Position numbers and translations under genes: made by a program. Below, one piece after another: positions 1-8,684 of a stretch of DNA of 33,718 nucleotides (position 1 is its first letter; every line of letters starts with the position of its first letter). Source of the stretch: Streptomyces albidus (ex Kaewkla and Franco 2022) (GTDB lineage: Bacteria > Actinomycetota > Actinomycetes > Streptomycetales > Streptomycetaceae). Location: positions 1-33,718 of the forward strand of contig NZ_JACBXA010000039.1 of the NCBI RefSeq assembly GCF_013870515.1. The letters are read 5' to 3'. The notes under the pieces were generated by a model that did not search any database, was not told the DNA's origin, and saw nothing but the letters and a program-made list of their open reading frames with translations.

Positions 1-2
1 GC

Positions 3-776
3 CGGGAGTTGTTCCCCAAGTACCGGCTGGTGGGGTACTGCGGGCTGCCCGGCGCCGCCGCACTGGGACGGCTGGGCAGCGGCGATCCCGGCGAACGCGC
101 CTCGGAGTTGGAGAAGACGGCACGCAAGTACGCGGGCGGGCGCGAACCCCTGCCCGTACTGGAACTCCTGGCCGCCGTCGCCAACCCGAGCGCGGGTCCC
201 GACGGCAAGTACCGCACCCGGACGCCGTCCAAGACCATCCGCCGCTTCCACGAACTGGCGCGGAAGCGGGAGGCGTTGCTGCTCTTGAACATCCAGCCCG
301 GCCGCGCCGCGCCACTGGACGAGGTCAAGGCCCTGCACGAATGGCTCGAGCATCCGGATGTGGGCGTGGCCCTGGACCCGGAGTGGGACATGGAAGGCGG
401 CCAGGTCCCCGGGGAGACCTACGGCCGTACGAGCGCGGGTGAACTCAGCGACGTCGCCGACTACTTGGCCGAGCTGGTCCACGACAAGGACCTTCCGCAC
501 AAGCCGCTCGTCTTCCACCAGGTCTCGACCGCGGTCGTCAGCGACGAGAAGGACCTGCGCCCGGCCGACGGAGTCACCCTGATCAAGAGTGCCGACGGCA
601 TAGGGTCCCCGGACCTCAAGCGCAGCACGTGGCGGCAGCTCGTCGACGGCATGCCGGAGGGACTGCACACCGGCTTCAAGCTCTTCTACGAGGAGGACAC
701 CGAGGGCGGACGCCTGATGAAGCCGGAGGAGGTGCTGAAGCTGCGCCCCGAACCGGAGTACGTGATGTACGAATAG
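3..776 (+). CDS. Hypothetical protein, 5'-truncated by window edge
   Basis: The reading frame is open from the first complete codon of the window and ends in TAG at 774-776. A TTG at position 9 could start translation, but nothing resembling a ribosome site is visible and the codons before it are open, so the gene most likely begins upstream. The roughly 257 visible residues are hydrophilic, with no membrane segment. Alternating hydrophobic strand-like stretches (VGVALDPEW, KPLVFHQVST, LHTGFKLFYEED) suggest an alpha/beta, perhaps barrel-like, fold. I do not recognise a named family and assign no function; a secreted or lipoprotein signal could lie in the missing N terminus. The next likely start is 57 bases downstream. 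Confidence 0.75.
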   Translation, partial: RELFPKYRLVGYCGLPGAAALGRLGSGDPGERASELEKTARKYAGGREPLPVLELLAAVANPSAGPDGKYRTRTPSKTIRRFHELARKREALLLLNIQPGRAAPLDEVKALHEWLEHPDVGVALDPEWDMEGGQVPGETYGRTSAGELSDVADYLAELVHDKDLPHKPLVFHQVSTAVVSDEKDLRPADGVTLIKSADGIGSPDLKRSTWRQLVDGMPEGLHTGFKLFYEEDTEGGRLMKPEEVLKLRPEPEYVMYE

Positions 777-833
777 GTGGAACTCTGGGCCCGCATCGCC
801 CCGCACTACCCGTTCGTCCGGCAAGATAGCCGT

Positions 834-1373
834 ATGAGTGAACAAGTCACTTCGCCGGTTCTGAGTGCCGGTGTCGACGAGGCGGGACTTCTCGGGCTCG
901 CCCATGGTTACCACCAGCGGCCGACGCGACTGCTCAAGACCACCGAACTGGGTGGGCAGTTGGCCAAGGTGTATGCGATCGAGGCGCCCGGCCGAAGCGT
1001 CGACATCGGTGGCAGTGAGCACGCGCTGCACCTCGCGGCGCTCCAGCTCGCGGCGGACCGGGAGACGGGGGCGCTCGGGCTGGCGTTCGTCATGCTGCAC
1101 GCGGGCGGTGACGGCGACTACGTACTCGTGCACAGCTGGGTCGAGGGCTACATGTCCCGCCTGGCCGTCTTCAACGGGCCCATGGACAGCCCGGCTTCGC
1201 TGCGTCCCGCGTCGCGAGGCCTGGCACCGTGCGTGTGGGAGGCGCATGTGATCGCGCACGAGCGCGAGGCCTTCGTCCGCCATGTCCTCGACGCGGACGG
1301 GCCGTTGTACGCGCGCATCGCCGCGTGGAGCGACGACGTGCTGACCGTGCAGGCCACCGGCGGGACGCGATGA
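834..1373 (+). CDS. Conserved hypothetical protein
   Basis: A 179-residue protein. The ATG at 834 is preferred over the in-frame GTG at 777, which directly abuts the stop of the preceding gene; a leaderless or weakly initiated message is possible because no clear Shine-Dalgarno is seen. The sequence is mixed alpha/beta with no signal peptide or membrane helix. Its stop overlaps the start of the following GNAT gene as ATGA, so the two are probably translationally coupled and functionally linked. No family motif is recognised, and no function is proposed. Confidence 0.75.
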   Translation: MSEQVTSPVLSAGVDEAGLLGLAHGYHQRPTRLLKTTELGGQLAKVYAIEAPGRSVDIGGSEHALHLAALQLAADRETGALGLAFVMLHAGGDGDYVLVHSWVEGYMSRLAVFNGPMDSPASLRPASRGLAPCVWEAHVIAHEREAFVRHVLDADGPLYARIAAWSDDVLTVQATGGTR

Positions 1374-1900
1374 AGAGCTCCGTCCGGTCCGCCGTGCCCG
1401 GCGACATGCACAACGTGGCCGAACTCGCCGCGCTGCACGCGGAGTACGAGAAGGACGACCCGCCGCCCTCCGACCTGGCGGAGCGGCTGGCTGCGGCGCT
1501 CTTCGGGGACGGGGCGCCGGGTCTGCGCTGCTTCGTGGCGGAGCTGTCCGGAGGGGAGCTGGCCGGATACGCCACCTGCGCACCGGAGTTCGCGACCTGG
1601 CAGGGCCGGAACTACATGCACCTGGACTGCCTGTATCTGCGCGAGACCCACCGCGGACTCGGACTCGGCGCCCGGCTGATGGAGGCCGTCATCGCCGAAG
1701 CCGCCTCGATGGGTATCGAAGAGGTGCAGTGGAACACTCCCACCTGGAACGAGGGAGCCATCCGCTTCTACGACCGGCTGGGCAGCACGCGCCGGCAGAA
1801 GCAGCGGTACACGCTGCGGCTCTCACCGGCCGCCATGCGCGGCAGCGGCGCGGCGTGCCGCCCCGTCCAGGCCGTGGCGGACCAGCCCGGACCGCCTTAA
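1370..1900 (+). CDS. GNAT family N-acetyltransferase
   Basis: A 176-residue protein of the Gcn5-related acetyltransferase superfamily, expected to move an acetyl group from acetyl-CoA to an amine; the substrate is unknown. The N terminus is the usual beta1-alpha1 start (SSVRSAVPGDMHNVAELAAL). The central strands reach MHLDCLYLRETHRG, followed by the acetyl-CoA loop LGLGARLMEAV (motif A, about residues 92-102) and the late WNEGAIRFYDRLG motif B about residues 124-136, which is diagnostic. The start is the ATG overlapping the upstream stop (ATGA). About 20 C-terminal residues after the last strand are low in complexity. The preceding gene is its likely operon partner. Confidence 0.9.
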   Translation: MKSSVRSAVPGDMHNVAELAALHAEYEKDDPPPSDLAERLAAALFGDGAPGLRCFVAELSGGELAGYATCAPEFATWQGRNYMHLDCLYLRETHRGLGLGARLMEAVIAEAASMGIEEVQWNTPTWNEGAIRFYDRLGSTRRQKQRYTLRLSPAAMRGSGAACRPVQAVADQPGPP

Positions 1901-1909
1901 CGTCTTCAC

Positions 1910-2491
1910 ATGCCGATGAACAGAGCGCACCGCAAGCTGTGCAGTTCCGAGAAATGGGCACAGGGCGTGCGCGACCGCCTGCTGCCCTGGGCCCTGGAGC
2001 ACGTCGACCTCGGCGACGACGTGCTGGAACTCGGCCCGGGGTACGGCGCCAACCTCCGTGTGCTGATCGACCAGGTGCCCAGCCTCACCGCGATCGAGAT
2101 CGACGGGGACACGGCACGGCTGCTCCAGGAGGGGTGGGGAGACCGCGCCACCATCCTCCACGGTGACGCCTCCGCGCTGCCGCTGCCGGACGGCACGTTC
2201 TCGTCCGTGGTCTGCTTCACGATGCTGCACCACGTGCCGAAGGCGGAGACCCAGGACGAGATCTTCCGCGAGGCGTTCCGGGTGCTGCGTCCGGGCGGGA
2301 TCTTCGCGGGCAGCGACAGCCAGCCGAACCTGCGCTTCCGGCTGCTGCACATCGGCGACACCATGAACACGCTGCGCCCGAAGGAGCTTCCGGGGCGGCT
2401 GGAGGCGGCCGGATTCACCGACGTCTCCGTGGACCGCCACCCGGAGAGCGGCGGGGTGCGGTTCCGCGGACGACGGCCCGTGGAGGCGTAG
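1910..2491 (+). CDS. Class I SAM-dependent methyltransferase
   Basis: A 193-residue methyltransferase of the UbiE/Methyltransf_11 type. The glycine-rich SAM site VLELGPGYGANL lies at about residues 38-49, the acidic end of strand 2 is in AIEIDGD, motif II is HGDASALPLPDGTFSSVVC, and the LRPGG loop follows about residue 123. All core motifs are present and the length is normal, so it should be active; the methyl acceptor cannot be told from sequence. It starts 10 bases after the GNAT gene; an alternative in-frame ATG two codons downstream is possible since neither has a strong ribosome site. Confidence 0.9.
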   Translation: MPMNRAHRKLCSSEKWAQGVRDRLLPWALEHVDLGDDVLELGPGYGANLRVLIDQVPSLTAIEIDGDTARLLQEGWGDRATILHGDASALPLPDGTFSSVVCFTMLHHVPKAETQDEIFREAFRVLRPGGIFAGSDSQPNLRFRLLHIGDTMNTLRPKELPGRLEAAGFTDVSVDRHPESGGVRFRGRRPVEA

Positions 2492-2559
2492 GCACCCTCG
2501 GCCTCCGGCTGAGGTCCCGTGGCGTGCGGTCGGGTCGCCCCTGGCGTCCACAGACGCCC

Positions 2560-2979
2560 TCAGGCGTCGGCCAGCGAGACCTCGGTGGACTTGATCAGAG
2601 CGACCACGGACGCACCCGGTGCGAGGTCCAGTTCGGCGACCGCGTCCCGGGTGACCGCGGCGGTGACCTCGCCGCCGTCGACCCCGACCTTGACGTCGGC
2701 CATGGCCCCGCCCGTCGTGATGTCGGTGATCTTCCCGGGGAGCCGGTTGCGGATGCTCAGCCCCTCGACACCACCGGTGGCGAGGGAGACCTCCGTGGAC
2801 TTGGCGAGGACGCGCACGGGGGAGCCGATGGACAGGTCCAGGTCCCCGACCGCCTCCGACGTGATCACCGACGTGACCGTCTGTCCGCCCGACAGCCGGA
2901 CCTTGACCGCGGCCACCGCTTCACCGGCCGCGATGTCGCTGACCGCGCCGGTGAGTTGATTGCGGATGCTCAACTTCAT
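2560..2979 (-). CDS. Molbindin-like protein with two TOBE domains
   Basis: A 139-residue cytosolic protein made almost entirely of two tandem TOBE/Mop domains: residues about 3-68 (LSIRNQLTGAVSDI...VLAKSTEVSLA) and 73-138 (LSIRNRLPGKITDI...ALIKSTEVSLA). Such di-Mop proteins bind molybdate or tungstate oxyanions, and this family is thought to store or buffer molybdenum for cofactor synthesis. The ATG at 2979 is chosen because GAGAGG sits about 8 bases upstream; an in-frame upstream start would add 13 residues lacking similarity to TOBE. It is convergent with the methyltransferase gene and has no molybdate transporter gene beside it in this window. Confidence 0.88.
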   Translation of the reverse strand: MKLSIRNQLTGAVSDIAAGEAVAAVKVRLSGGQTVTSVITSEAVGDLDLSIGSPVRVLAKSTEVSLATGGVEGLSIRNRLPGKITDITTGGAMADVKVGVDGGEVTAAVTRDAVAELDLAPGASVVALIKSTEVSLADA

Positions 2980-3208
2980 CGAGAGCCACCTCTCAGTGGG
3001 ATGAGGTGAGGCTTTCATGGTGCTTCGTCCTCAAGGCTAGTCGCGACCGGGACGAGCCCGTACTCATGAGGCAAGCCGCACGGGGGTAGCTCGATGCGCT
3101 GCGGCGATTACTTAACGCGTATCGATGGTTACTGGCGCGTGTGGGGCTCGATCGGAGGGCGGGCCGTACGCGGCATCGCGCCCGGCCCGCCCTCTGGTGC
3201 GGCGGGCG

Positions 3209-4552
3209 TCAGCCCTTCCTGGGCGTCACCGTCATCGGGAGGCTGTCGGGGTGCGCGACCGCCGAGGCCACCTCCTTCACGGTGTGTCCAGGCTGAAGCT
3301 GGAACTTCCACCGGGTGAGGACCGTCGCCAGCGTGATGACGATCTCCGTCCAGGCGAAGCCGTCTCCGATGCACTTGCGGTTGCCCGACCCGAACGGGAC
3401 GTAGCCCTCCCGGGGCAGGTCCGCGCTGCGCTCCGGCAGCCAGCGGTCCGGGTCGAAGCGTTCGGGGTCGGTGTAGAGGCGCGGGTCGCGGTGGAGCGCG
3501 TACAGGCTGAAGCCGATCTCGGTGCCTACCGGGAGCTCGCGGCCCCCGAGTCGGACCGGCGCGGTCGACTGCCGCATCAGCAGCGGCACCGAGTGCATCC
3601 GGGAGATCTCCTTCAGCACGCGGTCCATGTACTCCAGCTTGGCCACGTCGTCGAAGGTGATGGGACGGTCGCCGATCAGGTCGTCGAGTTCCGCCAGGAG
3701 GCGTTCCTCGACCTCGGGGTGGGAGGCGAGTTCGTGGAAGGTCCACGCGAGTGTGGAGGCCGTGGTCTCGGTGCCGGCGAACATGATCGCGACGAGTTCG
3801 TCACGGATCTCCCGGTCACTGAGCTTGTCGCCGGTGTCGGCGTCGCGGGCGGCCATCAGCGTCGAGAGCAGGTCCTGGCAGTCCGCGTCGCCCTGCTGGT
3901 GCGAGATCGCGATGACGTCGTCGATGACCTTGCGCAGCCGGGTCGCGGCGGCGTCGAAGCGGCGGTTGGCGGGGATCGGGACCTTGTCGAGCAGCCGGGG
4001 CGTCACTGCCCTCACCAGGGCGTTCTTCAGCAGGATCGGCACGTCGCTGATCACCGCCTCGGCGGCGGGCCGGCTGATGTCCGCGGAGAACATGGTCTCG
4101 GCGAGCGTGCCGACGGAGAACTGCGCCAACTCCTCGTCCACGGCGATGGTCTGGCCCGGCTCCCACGCGTCGGCCATCTCGCGTGCCCGCTTGGCCATGA
4201 CGTCCGCGTACCCGGCGATGCGGGCGTGGTGGAACATCGGTTGCATCAGCCGGCGATGCCGCTTGTGTATGTCGGAGGGGGCGGTCGGCAGGGCGTCGCC
4301 GACGAGGGTGCGCGCCCGAACGAAGAAGCGGCCCTTGTCGAAGTTGCGGGCCTTGGTGACCAGAAGCTCGTGTGTGAGTTCGGCGCTGGTCACGAAGTAG
4401 ATCGGCAGGGTGCCGACGTCGACCCGTACGAGATCGCCGGTATCTCGCAGCGACTTCATGAAGTCGAGTGGATGTCGCAGCAGCGGCAGGGCGTGGCCCA
4501 CCAACGGCAGACGCTTGGGGGCGCGGGGGACGGCTTTGAGTTCAGCACTCAC
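3209..4552 (-). CDS. Cytochrome P450, partner of the terpene synthase
   Basis: A 447-residue P450 with all hallmark motifs: oxygen-activating I-helix AGTETT at residues 259-264, K-helix ExxR as E315-I-S-R318, PERF-like meander (DPERFDPDRW) and the heme loop FGSGNRKCIG with axial thiolate Cys394. No membrane anchor is present, so it is a soluble bacterial enzyme needing separate ferredoxin and reductase. Translation starts at GTG with GGAG about 8 bases upstream. It lies 129 bases downstream of a sesquiterpene-type synthase in the same direction, so it most likely oxidises that enzyme's hydrocarbon or alcohol product. The exact CYP family and the position oxidised are not determined. Confidence 0.92.
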   Translation of the reverse strand: MSAELKAVPRAPKRLPLVGHALPLLRHPLDFMKSLRDTGDLVRVDVGTLPIYFVTSAELTHELLVTKARNFDKGRFFVRARTLVGDALPTAPSDIHKRHRRLMQPMFHHARIAGYADVMAKRAREMADAWEPGQTIAVDEELAQFSVGTLAETMFSADISRPAAEAVISDVPILLKNALVRAVTPRLLDKVPIPANRRFDAAATRLRKVIDDVIAISHQQGDADCQDLLSTLMAARDADTGDKLSDREIRDELVAIMFAGTETTASTLAWTFHELASHPEVEERLLAELDDLIGDRPITFDDVAKLEYMDRVLKEISRMHSVPLLMRQSTAPVRLGGRELPVGTEIGFSLYALHRDPRLYTDPERFDPDRWLPERSADLPREGYVPFGSGNRKCIGDGFAWTEIVITLATVLTRWKFQLQPGHTVKEVASAVAHPDSLPMTVTPRKG

Positions 4553-4681
4553 TTTCGCAACTCCTTCGGGCTGAAGTGGGGGGAGGACCGGGTGGAGGCG
4601 CAGCGATGTGTCGGTGATTCAGTTGTTCGACGGTTCAGTTGGTCTACGGATCAGTTGGTCCACGGCACATCGGACGGCGAG

Positions 4682-5794
4682 TCAGACGCTCGCTGCGGTC
4701 CGGATCGCGCCACTGAGCGGCTGAAACGTTTCGTTCTCCGGGAGCTCCGGAAGGAGGTCCCACCACCAGGCGACCGCCGGGATGTCCAGTGCCTCACGGC
4801 TGTCGTCGGTGGGGGTGTCACGGAAGGTCGAGGGCAGATCGGCCGGGTCGTCGGGGGTCGTGTAACGGCGCGAGCTGATGCCCCAGTCCTGGGCGCCGCG
4901 TATGAACGAGCCCAGGCTCTCCAGGTACTGGCGAAGCTGCGGGCTGCCCGTGGCGGCGAGTTGGTCGCGCAGGCGCAGGAACAGGCACATGACGCGGTCG
5001 CGTTGGGCCACCGCCTCCGTCAACGCGTCCGCGGGGCTGAGTTCCTGCTCGTGCTCCAGCACGCGCAGCACGTTGAGGTAGTACTGCTGGGCCCTGCTCT
5101 CCTTGTGGTACGAGAAGAGGTCGTTGTCCCAGGTGATGATGAAGTAGGCCATCTCCGCCGCGGCGCGGACGGCCGTGCTGTCGCGCTCGTTGGGGTGCAG
5201 CTCGTAGCCGTGCCCCATCTCCAGCAGCGGCAGCACGACTGACGTCGCGCCGTCGTAGAGACGCATCAACGTGTAGTCGTTGAGGTCCGGGACGGTCTCG
5301 TGGCTGCGGTGCGAGGCCTCCCAGACCACCGAGAGGAAGTACTCGCGCAGGGCGTCCACCCAGCGCGCCTCCTGGCTCGGCGTCGCGTACCGGGAGACGC
5401 GGCGACGCAGATCCCTGAGTCCAGCGGCCAGCGGATCAAGGGTCAGCATGGGCACCTCGGGGTTCTGCGCGACGCGCAGCATCCGGGAGAGCTCGCCCAC
5501 GAGTTCGGCGGGGTCCTTGCCCAATTCGCCCTCCTCGCAGAGGCCGTCGTCCACACCGAAGAGCCAGATGATGAAGTCGGCGAGTATCGACACGACTTCC
5601 TCGCGGCCCTCCGGCAGCACGCGGGCAGCGAAGGTTCCGATGTCGTGTGCGATCAGTTTCCGGCGCAGTTCCTCGGAGCCGATGCCGAAGGCCGTGGCCC
5701 ACGCTCCGGTCCGGTCGTTGATCTGCCTGTGCCGGGGATGTATCGCGGGCGGTATGGGAGAAAAAACGGGCGGCACCATCAACCCGTGCTCCAC
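4682..5794 (-). CDS. Class I terpene synthase (probably sesquiterpene cyclase)
   Basis: A 370-residue bacterial class I terpene cyclase. The metal-binding aspartate-rich motif is D82-D83-G-L-C-E87 (DDxxxE) and the NSE triad is N224-D225-L-F-S228-Y-H-K231-E232. A late Arg-Tyr pair (SSRRY, about residue 322) matches the conserved RY near the C terminus. The length and single alpha domain fit synthases that ionise farnesyl diphosphate, though geranyl or geranylgeranyl diphosphate cannot be excluded. The start GTG follows GAGG at 8-9 bases. It does not resemble the epi-isozizaene or pentalenene synthase sequences as I remember them, so the product is unknown. The P450 downstream suggests a short oxidised-terpene pathway. 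Confidence 0.9.
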   Translation of the reverse strand: MEHGLMVPPVFSPIPPAIHPRHRQINDRTGAWATAFGIGSEELRRKLIAHDIGTFAARVLPEGREEVVSILADFIIWLFGVDDGLCEEGELGKDPAELVGELSRMLRVAQNPEVPMLTLDPLAAGLRDLRRRVSRYATPSQEARWVDALREYFLSVVWEASHRSHETVPDLNDYTLMRLYDGATSVVLPLLEMGHGYELHPNERDSTAVRAAAEMAYFIITWDNDLFSYHKESRAQQYYLNVLRVLEHEQELSPADALTEAVAQRDRVMCLFLRLRDQLAATGSPQLRQYLESLGSFIRGAQDWGISSRRYTTPDDPADLPSTFRDTPTDDSREALDIPAVAWWWDLLPELPENETFQPLSGAIRTAASV

Positions 5795-6140
5795 TGTCGA
5801 TCACCTCAGTTCCGGGCGGCCTTGCCGCTGTCCACACAACTTCCGGGCAGGCAACCGCTTTCTGCGGTCCTGCACCGCGCACAACAAGCCAATACCGAGT
5901 ACTGCCTGGGGTAACGCGACTCCCGCGACACTGCGAGCGGCTACGCCACCACCGTCCGTTATATGGGCACCACCACTTAAGCAAGGGGCGTATCCGGCCA
6001 CAAGGGAGCAGACATGGCGCACAGTTGACGCGGCCCGCGCATACGACGGCAAACCCCAGTTCAGGAGCCTGTGACCATGCAACACGCGTAGTTGTGAAGG
6101 AAGTTGAGGCCGGATCTTGATCAGGTTCCGGTTAGCAGCT
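5795..6140. other. Intergenic region upstream of terpene operon
   Basis: There is no supportable gene in these 346 bases. The stretch is clearly less GC-rich than its surroundings near 5940-6010 and lies between the terpene synthase start and the cvnE stop, both on the minus strand. It must hold the promoter of the terpene synthase-P450 operon and possibly the end of the conservon transcript. I could not pick a convincing -10/-35 pair or terminator. Confidence 0.5.
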
Positions 6141-7733
6141 CTATCGCCGCCCCTGCAGACGCTGCTTCAGCGATGCCCACCACGAGGTGGGCCGGGCCGC
6201 CGGGACGGTTTCGGGCAGAGGCGCCGACGCCGGCGCCTGCGGCGTACGCAACGGGGGGAGCTCGACGGAGGGGACGCTCGGGCCGGGGCGTGCGGGCCCC
6301 TTGGAGCGACGTGCGGTGAACTCCACGGGGAGGGCGACCAGTCGGCGGGACATCAGCGCGTTGTCCCACTTCAGACGCTCCTCGGGGACGCCGAGGCGCA
6401 GATCGGGCAGGCGCGAGAGCAGGGTGTCGATTCCCGTGTCGACGATGGCCCTGCCCAGGTCCTGGCCCGGGCACTCGTGCGGGCCGCCGCTGAACGCCAG
6501 GTGTGAACGATTGCCGTGCATGGGCGTGGACTTGTCGGGGCGGATCTGCGGATCGGCGTTGCCCGCGGCGAGGCCGAGGAGCAGCATGTCGCCGGTCTTG
6601 ATCGTCTTCCCCGCGAGCTGTGCGTCGCCGGTCGCCCAGCGGCCGATATTCGTCGTCATCGGGGGCTCGTCCCACAGCACCTGTTCCAGCGCGTCGGGCA
6701 GCGTCATATGCCCACCGGCCAGAGTTGCGCGAAACCGGCTGTCGGTCAGGACGAGCCGCAGGGTGTTGGCGATCAGGTTGACGGTCGGCTCGTTCGCCGA
6801 GACGAGCAACACCCGCAGGTGCTCGCGTACTTCGTCGCCCGTCAGCTGGGCGGGGTGCTCCAGCAGCTTGGACGCCACGTCGTGTCCGGGCGAGACCCGC
6901 TTGCGGTCGACCAGCTCCTGGAGGGCGACGGTGATGTACTCGTTGCTCGCCACCGCCGTCTCGGTGCCCTGGATCATGTCCTTGGCCGCATCGACGAGCC
7001 GGGGGCCGTAGTCGTCCGGCATGCCGAAGAGCTGGGTGATGACGCGCATCGGCAGCTGGTCGGCGAACTGCTCGACGAGATCGGCCCGTCCGCTGCCCTC
7101 GAAGTTGTCGATCAGCTGGTTGGCGAAGCGCGTGACGTACCGCCGGATGCCTCGCGCCTCGAAGCGCGCCAGGCTCTCGGTGACGGCCTTGCGCAGCCGC
7201 GCGTGCTCCTCGCCGTCGGCGAAGACGCACAGCGGCTGCCACGTCGTCAGCGGGGCCAGCGGATGGTCCGGCGGCACCTTGCCCTGCTGCATGTCGCGCC
7301 ACAGGCGCGAGTCGCGGGAGAAGAGCGAGGGCGTGCGCGAGACCTCCAGGTTCTCGCGGTGCCCGAGAACCAGCCATGCCGGGCGGTCGCCGGGCAGCAG
7401 CACCGGCGCCACGGCCCCGTGCTCGTCGCGCAGCTGCTCGTACAGAGCCCTCGGGTCCGCGTCGGCCTCCGGCCCGTACAGCCGCCGCGCACTCTCCGGG
7501 CTGTGTCCGTGAGCCGGGCAGCCCGGCGGCGGGGAGGGGAAGGCCTCGCGGGCGAACGGGTCCTGTGCGAACGGGTCCTGTGCGAACGGGTCGTGAGCGT
7601 CGTGCGCGGAGGCGTCCTGGGCGTGGGTGCCCTGGGCGTGCGGCTCCGCGTGGCCGGAGGCGGCCGCGTCGGTGTTCACCTGATCGGGCAGTGCCTGACC
7701 GGGCAGCGACGGGTCGGGAGTTGGAGAGGTCAC
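6141..7733 (-). CDS. cvnE: Conservon cytochrome P450, CYP157-like, lacking EXXR
   Basis: A 530-residue P450, longer than usual because of about 75 N-terminal residues rich in Ala, His, Asp and a repeated DPFAQ unit, plus a proline-rich tail. The heme loop FSGGPHECPG is intact with Cys421. At the K helix the expected ExxR reads E350-Q-V-L353-W, so the Arg is missing. The same replacement (EQxLW) is the published oddity of the CYP157 family, whose members accompany conservons. The GTG start overlaps the cvnD stop (GTGA) and has GGAGG just upstream. It is the last gene of the cvnABCDE operon; its substrate and role are unknown. Confidence 0.9.
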   Translation of the reverse strand: MTSPTPDPSLPGQALPDQVNTDAAASGHAEPHAQGTHAQDASAHDAHDPFAQDPFAQDPFAREAFPSPPPGCPAHGHSPESARRLYGPEADADPRALYEQLRDEHGAVAPVLLPGDRPAWLVLGHRENLEVSRTPSLFSRDSRLWRDMQQGKVPPDHPLAPLTTWQPLCVFADGEEHARLRKAVTESLARFEARGIRRYVTRFANQLIDNFEGSGRADLVEQFADQLPMRVITQLFGMPDDYGPRLVDAAKDMIQGTETAVASNEYITVALQELVDRKRVSPGHDVASKLLEHPAQLTGDEVREHLRVLLVSANEPTVNLIANTLRLVLTDSRFRATLAGGHMTLPDALEQVLWDEPPMTTNIGRWATGDAQLAGKTIKTGDMLLLGLAAGNADPQIRPDKSTPMHGNRSHLAFSGGPHECPGQDLGRAIVDTGIDTLLSRLPDLRLGVPEERLKWDNALMSRRLVALPVEFTARRSKGPARPGPSVPSVELPPLRTPQAPASAPLPETVPAARPTSWWASLKQRLQGRR

Positions 7734-8350
7734 TTCGCCTCCGAGGTCAGTGCAAGAGAGCGCAGATAGTGCATGAGCTGCAGAAGGACGTCCTGGCCGG
7801 AATGCCGTCGGCGGGCGTCGCACGTGATGATCGGGACTCCCTCGGGCAGGTCCAGCGCACCGCGCAGCTCCTCCACGGGGTAATCGGGCGCCTCCGGGAA
7901 GGAGTTGACGGCGACCACGAACGGGACTCCGGACTCCTCGAGCCGGCCGATCACGTCGAAGCTCACCTCGAGACGACGCGTGTCCACGAGCACGACGGCA
8001 CCGAGCGCGCCGTCGAAGAGGCCGTTCCACAGGAACCAGAAGCGCTGCTGCCCCGGCGTCCCGAACAGGTAGAGCACCAGCTCCTCGTTGAGGCTGATGC
8101 GGCCGAAGTCCATCGCCACGGTGGTCTGGTTCTTGCGCTCCACGCCGGCGATGTCGTCCACGCTCTCGCCGGCCTGGGTCATCGTCTCTTCGGTCGTCAG
8201 CGGGCGGATCTCGCTCACGGAACGGACCAGCGTCGTCTTGCCGACGCCGAAGCCGCCGACGATCACCACCTTGACGGCGGAGCTGGCCGAGGACGGCAGT
8301 CTGTCTTCGCTCCGAGGCCCCGTAGCCGTCTCAGAGATTCCGGAGTCCAT
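7730..8350 (-). CDS. cvnD: Conservon small GTPase CvnD
   Basis: A 206-residue Ras-like/MglA-related P-loop GTPase. Walker A is G32-G-F-G-V-G-K38-T-T; the switch II region reads LFGTPGQQRFW, in which the usual DxxG is altered, and the base-recognition motif is reduced to VNSF. These variations are typical of conservon GTPases. It overlaps the cvnC stop by 20 bases and shares its own stop with the cvnE start. In the family model CvnD binds nucleotide and interacts with CvnA, CvnB and CvnC in a membrane-associated, G-protein-like signalling complex that influences development and antibiotic production in Streptomyces. Confidence 0.94.
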   Translation of the reverse strand: MDSGISETATGPRSEDRLPSSASSAVKVVIVGGFGVGKTTLVRSVSEIRPLTTEETMTQAGESVDDIAGVERKNQTTVAMDFGRISLNEELVLYLFGTPGQQRFWFLWNGLFDGALGAVVLVDTRRLEVSFDVIGRLEESGVPFVVAVNSFPEAPDYPVEELRGALDLPEGVPIITCDARRRHSGQDVLLQLMHYLRSLALTSEAK

Positions 8351-8684
8351 GGATCACCGCCTCAATAAGTTCGATGTCGGGAAGCGACGGGGCGGGCGAT
8401 CGCGCCTCGACCCGTTCCTCGGCAAGCAGATCCGCGAGCAGCACGGTGATCACGCTCACGGGAAGTCCCAGGTAGGCGGAGATCTCCGCCACGGACAGTG
8501 GAGAGTTGCACACGCGTAGAATCGAGGCGTGCTCCGGCTGCATGCCCACCTGAGGGTCGGCGCGGGCCACGATCAGGGTGACCAGGTCGAGTCCTCGGTG
8601 CTCAGCCGGGTCGGTGCGGCCGCCGGTGATCACGTACAGCCGCTCGGGCCCGCCCTCGTCCCAGTCCGCAACTCCCCGTCTCAT
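8331..8684 (-). CDS. cvnC: Conservon DUF742 protein CvnC
   Basis: A 117-residue DUF742 protein. The N-terminal segment RLYVITGGRTDP is the family signature, and the second half (ILRVCNSPLSVAEISAYLGLPVSVITVLLADLLAEERVEA) resembles a winged helix. Proteins of this family are found almost only in conservons; their biochemical job is not settled, and a DNA- or protein-binding role is inferred from the helix-turn-helix-like fold. The ATG overlaps the upstream cvnB stop by four bases, so expression is coupled. Confidence 0.93.
   Translation of the reverse strand: MRRGVADWDEGGPERLYVITGGRTDPAEHRGLDLVTLIVARADPQVGMQPEHASILRVCNSPLSVAEISAYLGLPVSVITVLLADLLAEERVEARSPAPSLPDIELIEAVIHGLRNL

Noticed and set aside
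3125..5242. A 705-codon plus-strand frame
   Set aside because: It is antisense to the P450 and terpene synthase genes and has no domain; this is a common artefact of high third-position GC.
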